A stretch of DNA of 64,000 nucleotides from NCBI GenBank assembly GCA_013360285.1, contig JABWCM010000011.1, forward strand, positions 24,877 to 88,876. The letters run 5' to 3'. The notes beneath the pieces were generated by a model that saw nothing but the letters and a program-made list of their open reading frames with translations, ran no database searches and was not told where the DNA came from. The number at the start of each line of letters is the position of its first letter. The first letter of the stretch is position 1. Positions 31,851 to 41,181 of the stretch are shown here, one piece after another. A program made the position numbers and the translations under genes. Origin of the DNA: Myxococcales bacterium. Its GTDB lineage: Bacteria > Myxococcota_A > UBA9042 > JABWCM01.

Positions 31851-33266
31851 ATGAGGACTCCGCAGGATGTATTGGCGTTTGCCAAAGAACATGGCTGTCA
31901 GATGGTGGATTTAAAATTTCTTGATTTTGTTGGCATGTGGCAACATTTAACCGTGCCGATCAGCGAGTTCGACGAAGGGCGATTTGAAGATGGATTCGGA
32001 TTCGATGGGTCGTCCATTCGGGGATGGCAGCCGATTCATGCATCCGACATGTTGATGATTCCGGATCCAAGTACGGCGAAATTGGATCCGTTTCCGAAAT
32101 ATTCAACTCTGTCGCTGATTTGTGATGTATTCGACCCGATTACCAAAGAGCCCTATTCGCGTGATCCACGGCATATCGCCAAAAAAGCGGTTGCGTTTTT
32201 GAAGTCGACCGGAATCGGAGACCATGCTTATTTCGGCCCGGAAGCCGAGTTTTTTGTGTTTGATGATGTTCGGTTTGATCAAACCCGGCATTCGGCGTTT
32301 TACCATTTGGACTCCTCCGAAGGGCGGTGGAATACGGGTCGAGATGAGAAACCCAATCTCGGATACAAACCTCGATACAAAGAAGGATATTTTCCGGTTT
32401 CTCCCACCGACAGTTTGGTGGATTTACGCACCGAAATGTGCCTGGAACTTCAGAAGTTGGGGATTCAGGTCGAAGCGCAGCATCACGAAGTCGCGACAGC
32501 CGGTCAATGCGAAATCGATATGCGGTTTAGTGATCTTGTGACGATGGCCGACAATTTGATGTGGTTTAAGTATGTGATCAAAAACGTGGCACGTCGCAAC
32601 AACAAAACGGTGACTTTTATGCCCAAGCCGTTGTTTGAAGAAAACGGCAGCGGAATGCACTGTCATCAGAGCATTTGGAAAGGGGACAAAAACCTGTTCG
32701 CCGGCGACACGTATGCCGGGCTCAGCGACATGGCAATGCATTATATCGGTGGGATTTTGAAACATGCACCGGCGATTTGTGCGCTCACCAATCCAACCAC
32801 CAATTCTTACAAACGATTGGTTCCCGGTTACGAAGCGCCGGTCAATCTGGCTTATTCGAGCCGGAACCGGTCGGCGGCGATACGGATTCCGGTTGCGGTG
32901 TATTCGGCGAAAGCCCGAAGAATCGAATTTCGAACGCCCGATCCCTCGTGTAATGGGTATATGGCGTTTGCGGCGATGTTGATGGCGGGACTCGACGGTA
33001 TTGAAAACCGGATCGATCCCGGCAAACCGCTGGACAAAGATATTTACGGGTTGTCGCCCGAAGAACTGAAAGATATTCCGAGTGTGCCGGGTTCGCTGGA
33101 GGGCGCATTGAACGCATTGCGTAACGACCACGAGTTTTTGCTGCGCGGCAACGTGTTTACCGAAGATGCAATTGAGATGTGGGTAAACTACAAAATCCAG
33201 TCGGAAGTACGCCCGGTGCAGATGCGGCCGGTTCCTTATGAATTTGCGTTGTATTACGATATCTAA
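31851..33266 (+). CDS. glnA: Type I glutamine synthetase
   Basis: [73 protein letters not shown]. Confidence 0.97.
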   Translation: MRTPQDVLAFAKEHGCQMVDLKFLDFVGMWQHLTVPISEFDEGRFEDGFGFDGSSIRGWQPIHASDMLMIPDPSTAKLDPFPKYSTLSLICDVFDPITKEPYSRDPRHIAKKAVAFLKSTGIGDHAYFGPEAEFFVFDDVRFDQTRHSAFYHLDSSEGRWNTGRDEKPNLGYKPRYKEGYFPVSPTDSLVDLRTEMCLELQKLGIQVEAQHHEVATAGQCEIDMRFSDLVTMADNLMWFKYVIKNVARRNNKTVTFMPKPLFEENGSGMHCHQSIWKGDKNLFAGDTYAGLSDMAMHYIGGILKHAPAICALTNPTTNSYKRLVPGYEAPVNLAYSSRNRSAAIRIPVAVYSAKARRIEFRTPDPSCNGYMAFAAMLMAGLDGIENRIDPGKPLDKDIYGLSPEELKDIPSVPGSLEGALNALRNDHEFLLRGNVFTEDAIEMWVNYKIQSEVRPVQMRPVPYEFALYYDI

Positions 33267-33625
33267 CCGACCCCCAATCGACCCTTAAGTTACGAAATTC
33301 CTGCCGATCTGACTCGTCCAGCCCACGTCTCCACTTCTCTGCGGCAATCAATTCAATTTTCGGCCCTGTTGTGGTCCAAGGGGCGTCTTTGTTCGTTCGA
33401 AGCGATGGTTGACGTTTACCTGGTCAGTGGCCAATTGTTGGGCAGTTTAAAAAATGGTGATGGAGATTGGGCGACTTGCGGCCTTAGTCCACCGCTGTGG
33501 GTGTTTGTTGGCTCGGGCGAAGTGATTATCCCGTGAATCGGGCGAAGGGCGAAAGTGGGGCGGAAGAGATGGCATTGTCAATTATTACAACACATTAAGG
33601 CGACGTAGCGGCGAGGCAGAAAACT

Positions 33626-33641
33626 TGGCACACAACCTGCA
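33626..33641 (+). promoter_or_regulatory. Candidate sigma-54 (RpoN) -24/-12 promoter
   Basis: TGGCACACAACCTGCA against the TGGCAC-N5-TTGCW consensus: invariant GG and GC at correct 10-nt spacing, one deviation (CTGCA for TTGCA). Predicted start about 33652. Confidence 0.7.
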
Positions 33642-33651
33642 ATAGTGTTTT

Positions 33652-34735
33652 TACGCGAGGCGCTGGATGAATAAACCAGCCAAGCAACCCAGGCCTAAAG
33701 TCACTAAACAGCTAATCCCTGTTCATTAGATCGGCCAAAAACATCAAGAGGGCCGGCAATCTCGAGAGAGATAAGCCAAACTCCCAGTACGACATACTCT
33801 GAATGACACACGTCACCTGATCACCGCAGCAGCAATGTTGTGGCTGAAGAAGTGTCGATAAAGTCAGTTGAATCCCATGTGAACCGTAAGGTCGTGTGTG
33901 TGTTCATCTCGAAAGAGGAGAGGATCGTCCACGAAGGTGGAACCAAGGCTGGAGTGAGAATTCCCTGAAGATGTGAACAACCAAGAAAGCATCGGGGTAT
34001 TTGGGCGTCGCGGAAACGCGGCACAATACCAACGGACTTTCCCACGGATGAAAGCCCTGAAGGCGCGGGTTCTCTGAAGCAATTCAGCGAACAAAAACGA
34101 CAAGAGGGCAACACGCCAAAGATAATGCGGCGGTGCTGTGTGAAAGGGAAAAGCTTTGAAGGGTAGAATCCCACGAGTGCTTGTCGAGTGAAACAAATCG
34201 ACAACCAATGAAAAGAGAAAACCGTCACGAAGGAGAGAAACCTTGAAGGCGGAAAGGCGGCGGGCTAGGTAAACCCGAAGCCGATTTCGTAAGTCTTCGG
34301 ACTCAGCGAACTCGATAAATGGATTTTCATTGAGAATAGCGCTGTAGGGAAAAAAAACCTCATGAGAGGTGCTGTTCCAAAAACAGCAGGATCAAACGAC
34401 CGGGAGTGTCGAAAGGCCCTCCGGTGGAATTTCACAATGGCCGTTGGTTTCCTTCGGACTTTGTCGAATCCAGTGTTCTCTGAAGTAGACGTAAGCTAGT
34501 GAGCGGATGACTCCTTGGAATACAGGGAAGACCTGCTTGTCGAAATACCTCAAGGCCGGGTCACTGCAAAGTGATAATGGCGTAGAGGGAGTGTCAACCA
34601 ATACTACACTACGACAAGCAGATAGAATACGCTGAGTAGCAACCTAACTGCATGAGAGGACAGGACAACACGGTGACGTGTACCGTCCAGCACGTTTGAT
34701 ACGTATCCCTCTGAAGAGGAATTTCGGGTTTGTTT
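33652..34735 (+). ncRNA. Candidate giant structured noncoding RNA (~1.08 kb), no family assigned
   Basis: No supported ORF. More than 20 perfect short hairpins read by eye. Examples: GCTGG..CCAGC 33662-33680; ATCTC-GAGA-GAGAT 33759-33772; CGCG-GAAA-CGCG inside GGTATT..AATACC 33996-34030; GTTC-T-CTGAA-GCAA-TTCAG-C-GAAC 34069-34092; TTGTCGA..TCGACAA 34181-34204; ACCTC-ATGA-GAGGT 34357-34370; GCTGTT..AACAGC 34371-34387; TCACT-GCAA-AGTGA 34561-34574; ACACG-GTGA-CGTGT in GGAC..GTCC 34663-34688. Long-range CTGCTTGTCG (34533-34542) / CGACAAGCAG (34612-34621). Confidence 0.75.
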
Positions 34736-34737
34736 GG

Positions 34738-35901
34738 TCATGTGTTCTTCAGCGTCTCGCTTTTTTTTTTGCCAAATTCCAAAACAAGTGGTGCCGGACC
34801 GATATCGCCAACCAACTGTTCATCGTTGTAGATAAGACATCTTTGTTCAGTGATTTCCCAGCGATTGCCTTCCAACAACGTTTTACCCACATCATAAAAA
34901 AACACCCAGTCGAAATAAGCCGAGTCCACATTGCGGTCGAGCGCAAACGGGGTCAAGAAATCCGTATACGTGTTCTCGGAACCAGGGGCACCGTTGACGA
35001 ACAGCACCTGGCGCCTGTCATCCCAATAAAGCCGGGTCAACGACAAGATATTCAACAGTATTGTGCGTGAACTGGTGTGGGTTTGCGCCAACTTCGTATC
35101 GATTTGTTGCGCATAAACGAAAGATTCCGGGCAGTCGTAACGGCACGGAAACCAGCCAATATAATGGAAAAATGTCAGAGATAGGTTGTTCAACAATGGT
35201 TCAAAGTGGTCACTAGCCCGGGTGCTTTGACCAATGATGGAGTGGTTGCGGTAAATTCGATCGAGCGAGACATAAGCCTGAACACAACAGGATGGATAAC
35301 CCAGTAAGTTACCAAGTTTTGTCATCAGTTCCCGTTCCATGGTAGTATACGCATAGGCCAAAAGCTGTTGATCCAGTTCAACCGCTTGATGGAGTCGGTC
35401 GCGGTCCCAACCGATGTAGGTAAGCAATCGCTGATTTTCCGGAACACGGGAGTCGACGCGGAACACGTATGGGTCTTCGGGTTTGTGGTCGCCTTGATTC
35501 ACCCTGTTTTCCCGGTGGGTACGGGCGTCGGAGTCACAAGTGTATCCGTCAAGCCAATCTTCGCTGATCGTAAGAGGATAACTGGCTGTAAACAATCCGG
35601 TTGTTTCAATTTGTTTCCGTGTGGATTCCCATCTAGCGGCGGGTACAATTTCGCGGATCAGCGGTTTTAAGCCGAGTTGCAGTGCGGTCCACTCGCCGTC
35701 GTTGGCCCCCAACCCAACGTCGTGCCGAGTATTGGCAAATTTGCGATACAGTTTGTAGGTTGTTGGGTCGTTGAGATTCGTCATGGCAGCAAGCGTAGAG
35801 TTGTCTACGTGACCCCAATAGAGGTTTGCCGCAGCCTGGAGTTTGGAGGGTAAAAACTTCATCATGTCCTGTGTCTGGGATCGTAGCAGGACCTCCAGCA
35901 T
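34738..35901 (-). CDS. DUF483-like protein of unknown function
   Basis: 387 aa; LGNLLGYPSCCVQAYVSLDRIY resembles the DUF483 GYPxCC motif; convergent with the ncRNA. Confidence 0.55.
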   Translation of the reverse strand: MLEVLLRSQTQDMMKFLPSKLQAAANLYWGHVDNSTLAAMTNLNDPTTYKLYRKFANTRHDVGLGANDGEWTALQLGLKPLIREIVPAARWESTRKQIETTGLFTASYPLTISEDWLDGYTCDSDARTHRENRVNQGDHKPEDPYVFRVDSRVPENQRLLTYIGWDRDRLHQAVELDQQLLAYAYTTMERELMTKLGNLLGYPSCCVQAYVSLDRIYRNHSIIGQSTRASDHFEPLLNNLSLTFFHYIGWFPCRYDCPESFVYAQQIDTKLAQTHTSSRTILLNILSLTRLYWDDRRQVLFVNGAPGSENTYTDFLTPFALDRNVDSAYFDWVFFYDVGKTLLEGNRWEITEQRCLIYNDEQLVGDIGPAPLVLEFGKKKSETLKNT

Positions 35902-35958
35902 GTTTCCGACATGTTGTCATACTTTGGCGGGCCTCGTCGACTATGAGCGGAGGTTTTT

Positions 35959-36774
35959 GTGCCGGAATTACCCGAGGTAGAAATTTACCGACAGAATATG
36001 GTTGCCTGGTTGGGGGATGACGTGGTCTCTGGGGCGGTGATAGTCGACCCCACGTTGGTTGTGACCCACAATGTGGCGATAGTGGAACGGGACGTGGCCG
36101 GATTGCGGGCGGAGTCATTACGCCGAATCGGCAAATTTCTGATTTGGACAACCGGCGCGGGATCGGCTTTGGTGACTCACTTAAGGATGACGGGGAAATG
36201 GGTTCCGCAATCACCCGGAGATCCTACTCGGTTTGTTCGGGCCAAGTTAGTGGCCCATTCCGGAAAGGAGCTGGCGTTTGTCGATGCCCGACGATTGGGG
36301 CAATGGTGGTGGGGGCGGTATCACGACGTGTTCCACATGTGTGGGGTCGCGGAATTTGGACCCGATTTATTGGATGCCGACCTGACGGCCGAGCGGCTCC
36401 ATGACAGGCTCCGCGGGTCACGTCGCAACATCAAACAGGTGCTGATGGACCAAGGGGTGCTTGCCGGTGTGGGCAACATCATTGCGTCCGAAGGGTGTTT
36501 TCGGGCACGGGTCCATCCGGCGGCCATTGCCGGCGAATTGTCGCTGGACGTTGTTGCTGCACTTTTACGGGAAATTCGAGCCCATTGTGCCGAAGTTATT
36601 CGCGATAATGTAGGTGAGCCGGTCACTTACCAAGGGGAGCCGGGTGCGGTCAATTCCTTTCTGGTATATGGAAGGGACAATCAACCGTGTTCGTTTTGTC
36701 AACAATCGATTCGCCGCGTTGTGATGGGGGGAAGATCAACCTATTTTTGCCCCCAGTGCCAGTCGCTCACTTAA
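35959..36774 (+). CDS. mutM: Formamidopyrimidine-DNA glycosylase (GTG start)
   Basis: MPELPEVEIYRQNM; LVTHLRMTGKW; GVGNIIASEGCFRARVHP; C-terminal zinc finger CSFCQQSIRRVVMGGRSTYFCPQCQ. Confidence 0.95.
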   Translation: MPELPEVEIYRQNMVAWLGDDVVSGAVIVDPTLVVTHNVAIVERDVAGLRAESLRRIGKFLIWTTGAGSALVTHLRMTGKWVPQSPGDPTRFVRAKLVAHSGKELAFVDARRLGQWWWGRYHDVFHMCGVAEFGPDLLDADLTAERLHDRLRGSRRNIKQVLMDQGVLAGVGNIIASEGCFRARVHPAAIAGELSLDVVAALLREIRAHCAEVIRDNVGEPVTYQGEPGAVNSFLVYGRDNQPCSFCQQSIRRVVMGGRSTYFCPQCQSLT

Positions 36775-36813
36775 CAAAAGCGCATGGCGGAATCGGTTGG
36801 TAAGTGAGGGGGG

Positions 36814-37398
36814 TCACTCCACACCGGTGAGCATTCGGCGGTAATTCCACGCCGGAGACCAGCCGGCGTCCCGATCGATAATTCGGCCTTGGCGGTTGAG
36901 CACATAGGTGGTTGGAAACTGGCGGATTTGCATCTGACGCCCAACCTGGTCGTCGCCAAGATAAACCGGATACCGTACCCCTTCCGCTTTCACAAACGCA
37001 GCAACTTCTTCGGGGCTGCCGTCGAGGGCGACTGCAACCAGCGCTGCATTTGCCGGCAAATCGTCATGGAGACTGTTAAGCTGCCGCACTTCCATTTTGC
37101 ATACACCGCACCACGGCGCCCAAAAATGCAGCAATACGGCTTTTCCGCGAAAGTCGGCGATGGATTTTCCCACTCCGTCCGGTGTGCGTATCAGAAATGG
37201 TTCGACTAACGTTCCGTCGGTCGGAAGTAAATCCTTTGAATTCCACCATTTTATCGCGACCAACCCGATGACCATCAATACCGCCAAAATAATGATTTCT
37301 CGTACAAAACGAAACAGCAAACCCAGCATTTTGTGGTGGCGTTTGGGCAAGGGTGCGGCCGGCTCCGGCACGTCGGGCAGTGTTTTTCTCTCGGTCAT
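36814..37398 (-). CDS. TlpA-like membrane-anchored thioredoxin-family protein
   Basis: N-terminal TM; VLLHFWAPWCGVCKMEVRQLNSL (CGVC active site). Confidence 0.9.
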   Translation of the reverse strand: MTERKTLPDVPEPAAPLPKRHHKMLGLLFRFVREIIILAVLMVIGLVAIKWWNSKDLLPTDGTLVEPFLIRTPDGVGKSIADFRGKAVLLHFWAPWCGVCKMEVRQLNSLHDDLPANAALVAVALDGSPEEVAAFVKAEGVRYPVYLGDDQVGRQMQIRQFPTTYVLNRQGRIIDRDAGWSPAWNYRRMLTGVE

Positions 37399-38828
37399 TG
37401 TGGTTGTTTTTTACCTGGTCGTTTGGGTGCCGACTCGATGGGTTCGAGTTTGACGGTGGACAACAATTGTTGTGTGATGCCAACGGGATCACCCAGGCGC
37501 TCGCCCCACAACCCTGCCACCAACGATTCTTGCACGGCGACGTGCAGCGGTGGTTTCGGAGTAGTTCGGAGCGCCGCCGCTGCTTCGTTGGCATCTTCGT
37601 GGGTGTCCCAGATGCTGACCCACGCCATCACGTAACGTTTCTCAGCCCCACATTCAAACAGCATCCATGTATCTCCGTCCCAACCGGCTGCAGCGATTGT
37701 TGCGACGTCTCGTGGACTTCCCTGCGCAAAGAGGGTCCCTTTCAGAAACTCTCCGGCAGTTTCTGTTATTTTAGCAGAACATTGATGTAAATTAAATTCA
37801 GTTGGAACGGTGAACCCAATGGATTGTGGATAATCGCGAGGTTCGGAAAACCAGCGTTCGGGATGCAAAATCGCCTCCGTTGACAGAGGTGGTTCGTGAT
37901 ACAGGGTGTCGAGAGTTTTTGGACCGTGGTGTTCCAGAGCGTACATCACAAACTTTAACCCTGCGGCATAAGGAAACAACAACGATTCGGCAATTACCGG
38001 CGGGGCGTTGACGCTCTGCATTGCGGCTTGCATTTGTGTCGCCAAATTTTCCAACAACCGTTTTCGCATCGAAACAGCGTCTTCGGTGTTGGCATCGATT
38101 CCGAGCATGTCATCGGCCATAACCAGTGTTGCGTCTCCCTCGATCAGTGCTTGGATGGCCGACTGGATGTCGGAAAGTCCTTCTTGCGGTTCCATAAACC
38201 GACCGAGGTCAAAATGTTGATCCTGAAGGGCATGAACAACCTCGTGAACCAGCGTCGGGCGCTGGAGAAAGGACGGCAGCCAGTCGGCAACAAACAACGT
38301 CTTTTTTTCCCAATCGTAATAACCGGCAACTTGATCACGCAGCAAAAGTTTCAACTCGTCGGCCATGTTGTAGTTGTCGGGCAAAACCCCCAGCAGTTGA
38401 AATGCAACGGCAGTCCACTTCAACAACCGTTGTGAATCGGTGGTATCCAACCGCTCCGTCACATAGGTCAAAATCGCGTCTTTGGACGCGACCTTAATTC
38501 CAACCGGGCGCATTTCCGGAAGCTGACGTAGCCGAATCGCCTCGGCTTTGGCGGTGTGTGCCAGTTTGATCAACTCCGCATCGTCTATTTTGGGTGTGTC
38601 CGCAAAGGTTTCAGAATCGGGTTGGCAGGTAGTGCAGGCGGTTATCATCAGTCCGGAGCAAAACAACGTAACCAGCGTCGTGAAACGCCCAAGTGGACCT
38701 AATCGCCCTTCGATTATGGACGGGTTTGCTGAAGTACAATCGTCGTCAACCATTGTGTTTGGTAGTAACATAAGAATCCCGTTATTCAGTTGGTATCGCA
38801 AAGTCATGAAAAGCACGCACCGACTCAT
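37395..38828 (-). CDS. Lipoprotein with HExxH metallopeptidase-like motif
   Basis: LMITACTTC lipobox-like segment; LVHEVVHALQDQHFDLGRF..LIEGDATLVMADDM. Overlaps the TlpA-like gene by 4 bp. Start uncertain. Confidence 0.65.
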   Translation of the reverse strand: MSRCVLFMTLRYQLNNGILMLLPNTMVDDDCTSANPSIIEGRLGPLGRFTTLVTLFCSGLMITACTTCQPDSETFADTPKIDDAELIKLAHTAKAEAIRLRQLPEMRPVGIKVASKDAILTYVTERLDTTDSQRLLKWTAVAFQLLGVLPDNYNMADELKLLLRDQVAGYYDWEKKTLFVADWLPSFLQRPTLVHEVVHALQDQHFDLGRFMEPQEGLSDIQSAIQALIEGDATLVMADDMLGIDANTEDAVSMRKRLLENLATQMQAAMQSVNAPPVIAESLLFPYAAGLKFVMYALEHHGPKTLDTLYHEPPLSTEAILHPERWFSEPRDYPQSIGFTVPTEFNLHQCSAKITETAGEFLKGTLFAQGSPRDVATIAAAGWDGDTWMLFECGAEKRYVMAWVSIWDTHEDANEAAAALRTTPKPPLHVAVQESLVAGLWGERLGDPVGITQQLLSTVKLEPIESAPKRPGKKQPQ

Positions 38829-38976
38829 CGGGTTTGGTGCGGTATTCGTAACACTTCACACACACCACGGCCGGCAACATTGTTGCCATAACTGGCAGGG
38901 ATACGGCAAATTTGAACGATGACGACGGGTAGATCTATAGGTAGTATCGAAATCGTCTGGACGGCATCGTAAGACT

Positions 38977-41181
38977 GTGTTTGGTTTTTATCGCACTATT
39001 TTTCAAAAATTACCGGATATGATCTCATGGGTGGATTTTGTGACGATTTCCCCTAGTCGATTCTCAAATTTATTTTTTTTGTGCTTCTTGTTTCAATTTT
39101 TGCTGCTTTATGGCAATCCAGTTGAGGCGCAAACCGGTCCGGATGCAGGTCACCATTCACCGTCTGATTTGAAACAATCCGAGACCAATGGGGTGGTGGA
39201 CTCAGGGGCGCCGGCCGGGGCAGAAGCAGAACCGAACCCCGCGCCCGAGGTTGTGGATAAAGTCCATACGTCATCTTGGACCTCGTCGGCTCTGACTCAG
39301 AAAGGATATACCGCGCTGCAAAATAGTTGGCCTGCTGTGGCTGCCCTGCTTGCGGCCGAGGATTTTCGGACCGCGCAGATTCAACTGGAAAGTTTGTTGG
39401 CGGTTCAGCACGACCACGGGGTGCGGAATTTTGTGTCCGCAGCGCTGGCGATCCAACGTGCCGCCGTGAAAGCGGTGGAGGCGGGGGAAGTGGACACGGG
39501 TGTTGCCCTTGCGCAGAGTGCGCAGAAACACGCTCCGGATTTGCCTCATGTTTATCTTGGGATGGCGCGACTTTATGTTGATGCCGCTCAACTAGCGCCA
39601 GGCCCGATGACGGCGGAAGTGGCAGCCGGGATCGCCCGCCTTTGGACCCATGTCCCTACCAGGATTCGCCTGCTCGGAAACCTGGCCATGGCGATCATGC
39701 TGCTTCTGATCGTGATGGCGTCGTTTTTTGTGGTGGTCATTGCCGTCCGATACACAGCGTTACTTGGGCACGACTTAAAAAACTTCGCGCCGCGAGGGGT
39801 AAGTGGTTCGCAGATGGCGCTGCTTTTTGTGGTTGTGACGTTGTTGCCGCTGGTATTTGGTTTTGGCGTCATCTACGTGTTGTTTTGTTGGTTGGTTATT
39901 TTCTGGCTGTACATGAACACCCGCGAAAAGGTGGTGACGGTGGTGGTGTTTCTGTCGTTTGCCGGAATGGAAAAAATCAACGATTACGCCGTCCGGCTGA
40001 TGGGTTACGACCAATCCTGGTACGCGGCGGCATATGACTGCACCTACGGCTTATGTGACCACGAACGGGTTTCCAAATTGTATTCGGTGGTCGAAGAAAA
40101 AGACAACCCTTTGGCATTGTTGACGCTTGGATCCTACCATCACCGGTTGTCGCAAGCGGATTCGGCTTCGGCAGCACTCGCAGAGGGCTTTTTAATACGC
40201 GCGTTGTCCTCTCGGGGCGACGACCCGTACGTATTGACCGCCGTCGGCAACTATCGGTTATCCGATGCAATGGCCACCTGCAAAACCAACGCGGAACTTG
40301 CGGATACCCGGATGAAGGAAGCCGACGACTATTACCAGCAGGCGTTGGACGTCGACCCGAATTTTCTTCCGGCATTGTACAATCGAAGTCACTTACTACG
40401 TCGCGCCGGCCAAATAGAAGATGCCGACACGGTGTATCGACGGGCTCAATCTGCCGACGACGGGCGGCTGTACTTTTTTGAGCGGCAGGTCGCCGGCACC
40501 GAAGGTACGTCGCGTTGTCCTGGTCTGTTCAATGTCAACCGCCAACTTATGCCGCCGGGGATTGATGACGAAAAGGTATTCTGGGGTGCGTTGGCGACAG
40601 ATAACCCACTTTCCCGATCCGTTTTGCTGATTCCATTTTCCGATTGGATGGTTGGGCTGTTGGGCCATTCGTCGCTGCCGATTTTTGCGCTCACTTTGAT
40701 TGTGGTTCTGTTGGCGCTTTTGCCGTTTCGAGCGGTGCTTCGTGCCACTTGGTTTTGTCCGCAGTGCGGTAAGATAGCAAATACGCGGGAAAACCCGGAA
40801 CTGGAAGATTTGGACGATTGCGATGAATGCCTGCTCATCCGCATCAAGGGGGCGTTTGTGGACCCCAAAGATTTGTGGTTCCGGCAACGGCGTATTGAAG
40901 CGGATAAGCAGGCCAGGCGCCGTAGGATGCGGTTATTGACCTTTTTGTTGCCGGGCGCCGGGCATTTGTACGGCGGCAGAACATTGCGCGGCGTAGCGTA
41001 TAGTACGACATTCGTGTTTTTGATGATCCAACTGCTCACTCCGGCGGGTGTGATTCGCGACCCTCTGGAAATGACGGCCATGATTTCCTGGCCAAAAATG
41101 ACCATGATGATCCTGTTTGCCGTCGTGCTTTATGTCGTAGCGCTGGCTGATATTTATGCGGCGCGTGATGCACGTCGGTGA
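38977..41181 (+). CDS. Membrane protein with TPR-like repeats and zinc-ribbon-like segment
   Basis: Several TM stretches; YYQQALDVDPNFLPALYNRSHLLRRAGQIEDADTVYRRA; CPQCGKIAN..LDDCDECL. Confidence 0.65.
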   Translation: MFGFYRTIFQKLPDMISWVDFVTISPSRFSNLFFLCFLFQFLLLYGNPVEAQTGPDAGHHSPSDLKQSETNGVVDSGAPAGAEAEPNPAPEVVDKVHTSSWTSSALTQKGYTALQNSWPAVAALLAAEDFRTAQIQLESLLAVQHDHGVRNFVSAALAIQRAAVKAVEAGEVDTGVALAQSAQKHAPDLPHVYLGMARLYVDAAQLAPGPMTAEVAAGIARLWTHVPTRIRLLGNLAMAIMLLLIVMASFFVVVIAVRYTALLGHDLKNFAPRGVSGSQMALLFVVVTLLPLVFGFGVIYVLFCWLVIFWLYMNTREKVVTVVVFLSFAGMEKINDYAVRLMGYDQSWYAAAYDCTYGLCDHERVSKLYSVVEEKDNPLALLTLGSYHHRLSQADSASAALAEGFLIRALSSRGDDPYVLTAVGNYRLSDAMATCKTNAELADTRMKEADDYYQQALDVDPNFLPALYNRSHLLRRAGQIEDADTVYRRAQSADDGRLYFFERQVAGTEGTSRCPGLFNVNRQLMPPGIDDEKVFWGALATDNPLSRSVLLIPFSDWMVGLLGHSSLPIFALTLIVVLLALLPFRAVLRATWFCPQCGKIANTRENPELEDLDDCDECLLIRIKGAFVDPKDLWFRQRRIEADKQARRRRMRLLTFLLPGAGHLYGGRTLRGVAYSTTFVFLMIQLLTPAGVIRDPLEMTAMISWPKMTMMILFAVVLYVVALADIYAARDARR

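Noticed and set aside
33405-33536. 43-aa ORF MVDVYLVSGQLLGSLKNGDGDWATCGLSPPLWVFVGSGEVIIP between glnA and the sigma-54 site
   Set aside because: Too short to distinguish from chance, with no clear ribosome-binding site and no family recognised.
33821-34601. Minus-strand ORFs 33821..34228 (135 aa), 33864..34208 and 34392..34601 as protein-coding genes
   Set aside because: Ser/Phe/Leu-rich translations antisense to dense hairpins, mutually overlapping frames, and no recognisable motif. They look like by-products of a structured purine-rich RNA strand.
33652-34735. Group II or group I intron, or rRNA fragment, as explanation for the structured block
   Set aside because: I could not find a convincing domain V (AGC..GNRA..GUU with 2-nt bulge), a GUGYG start, an intron-encoded protein, a group I core or recognisable rRNA blocks. 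Rejected only provisionally; cmscan would decide.
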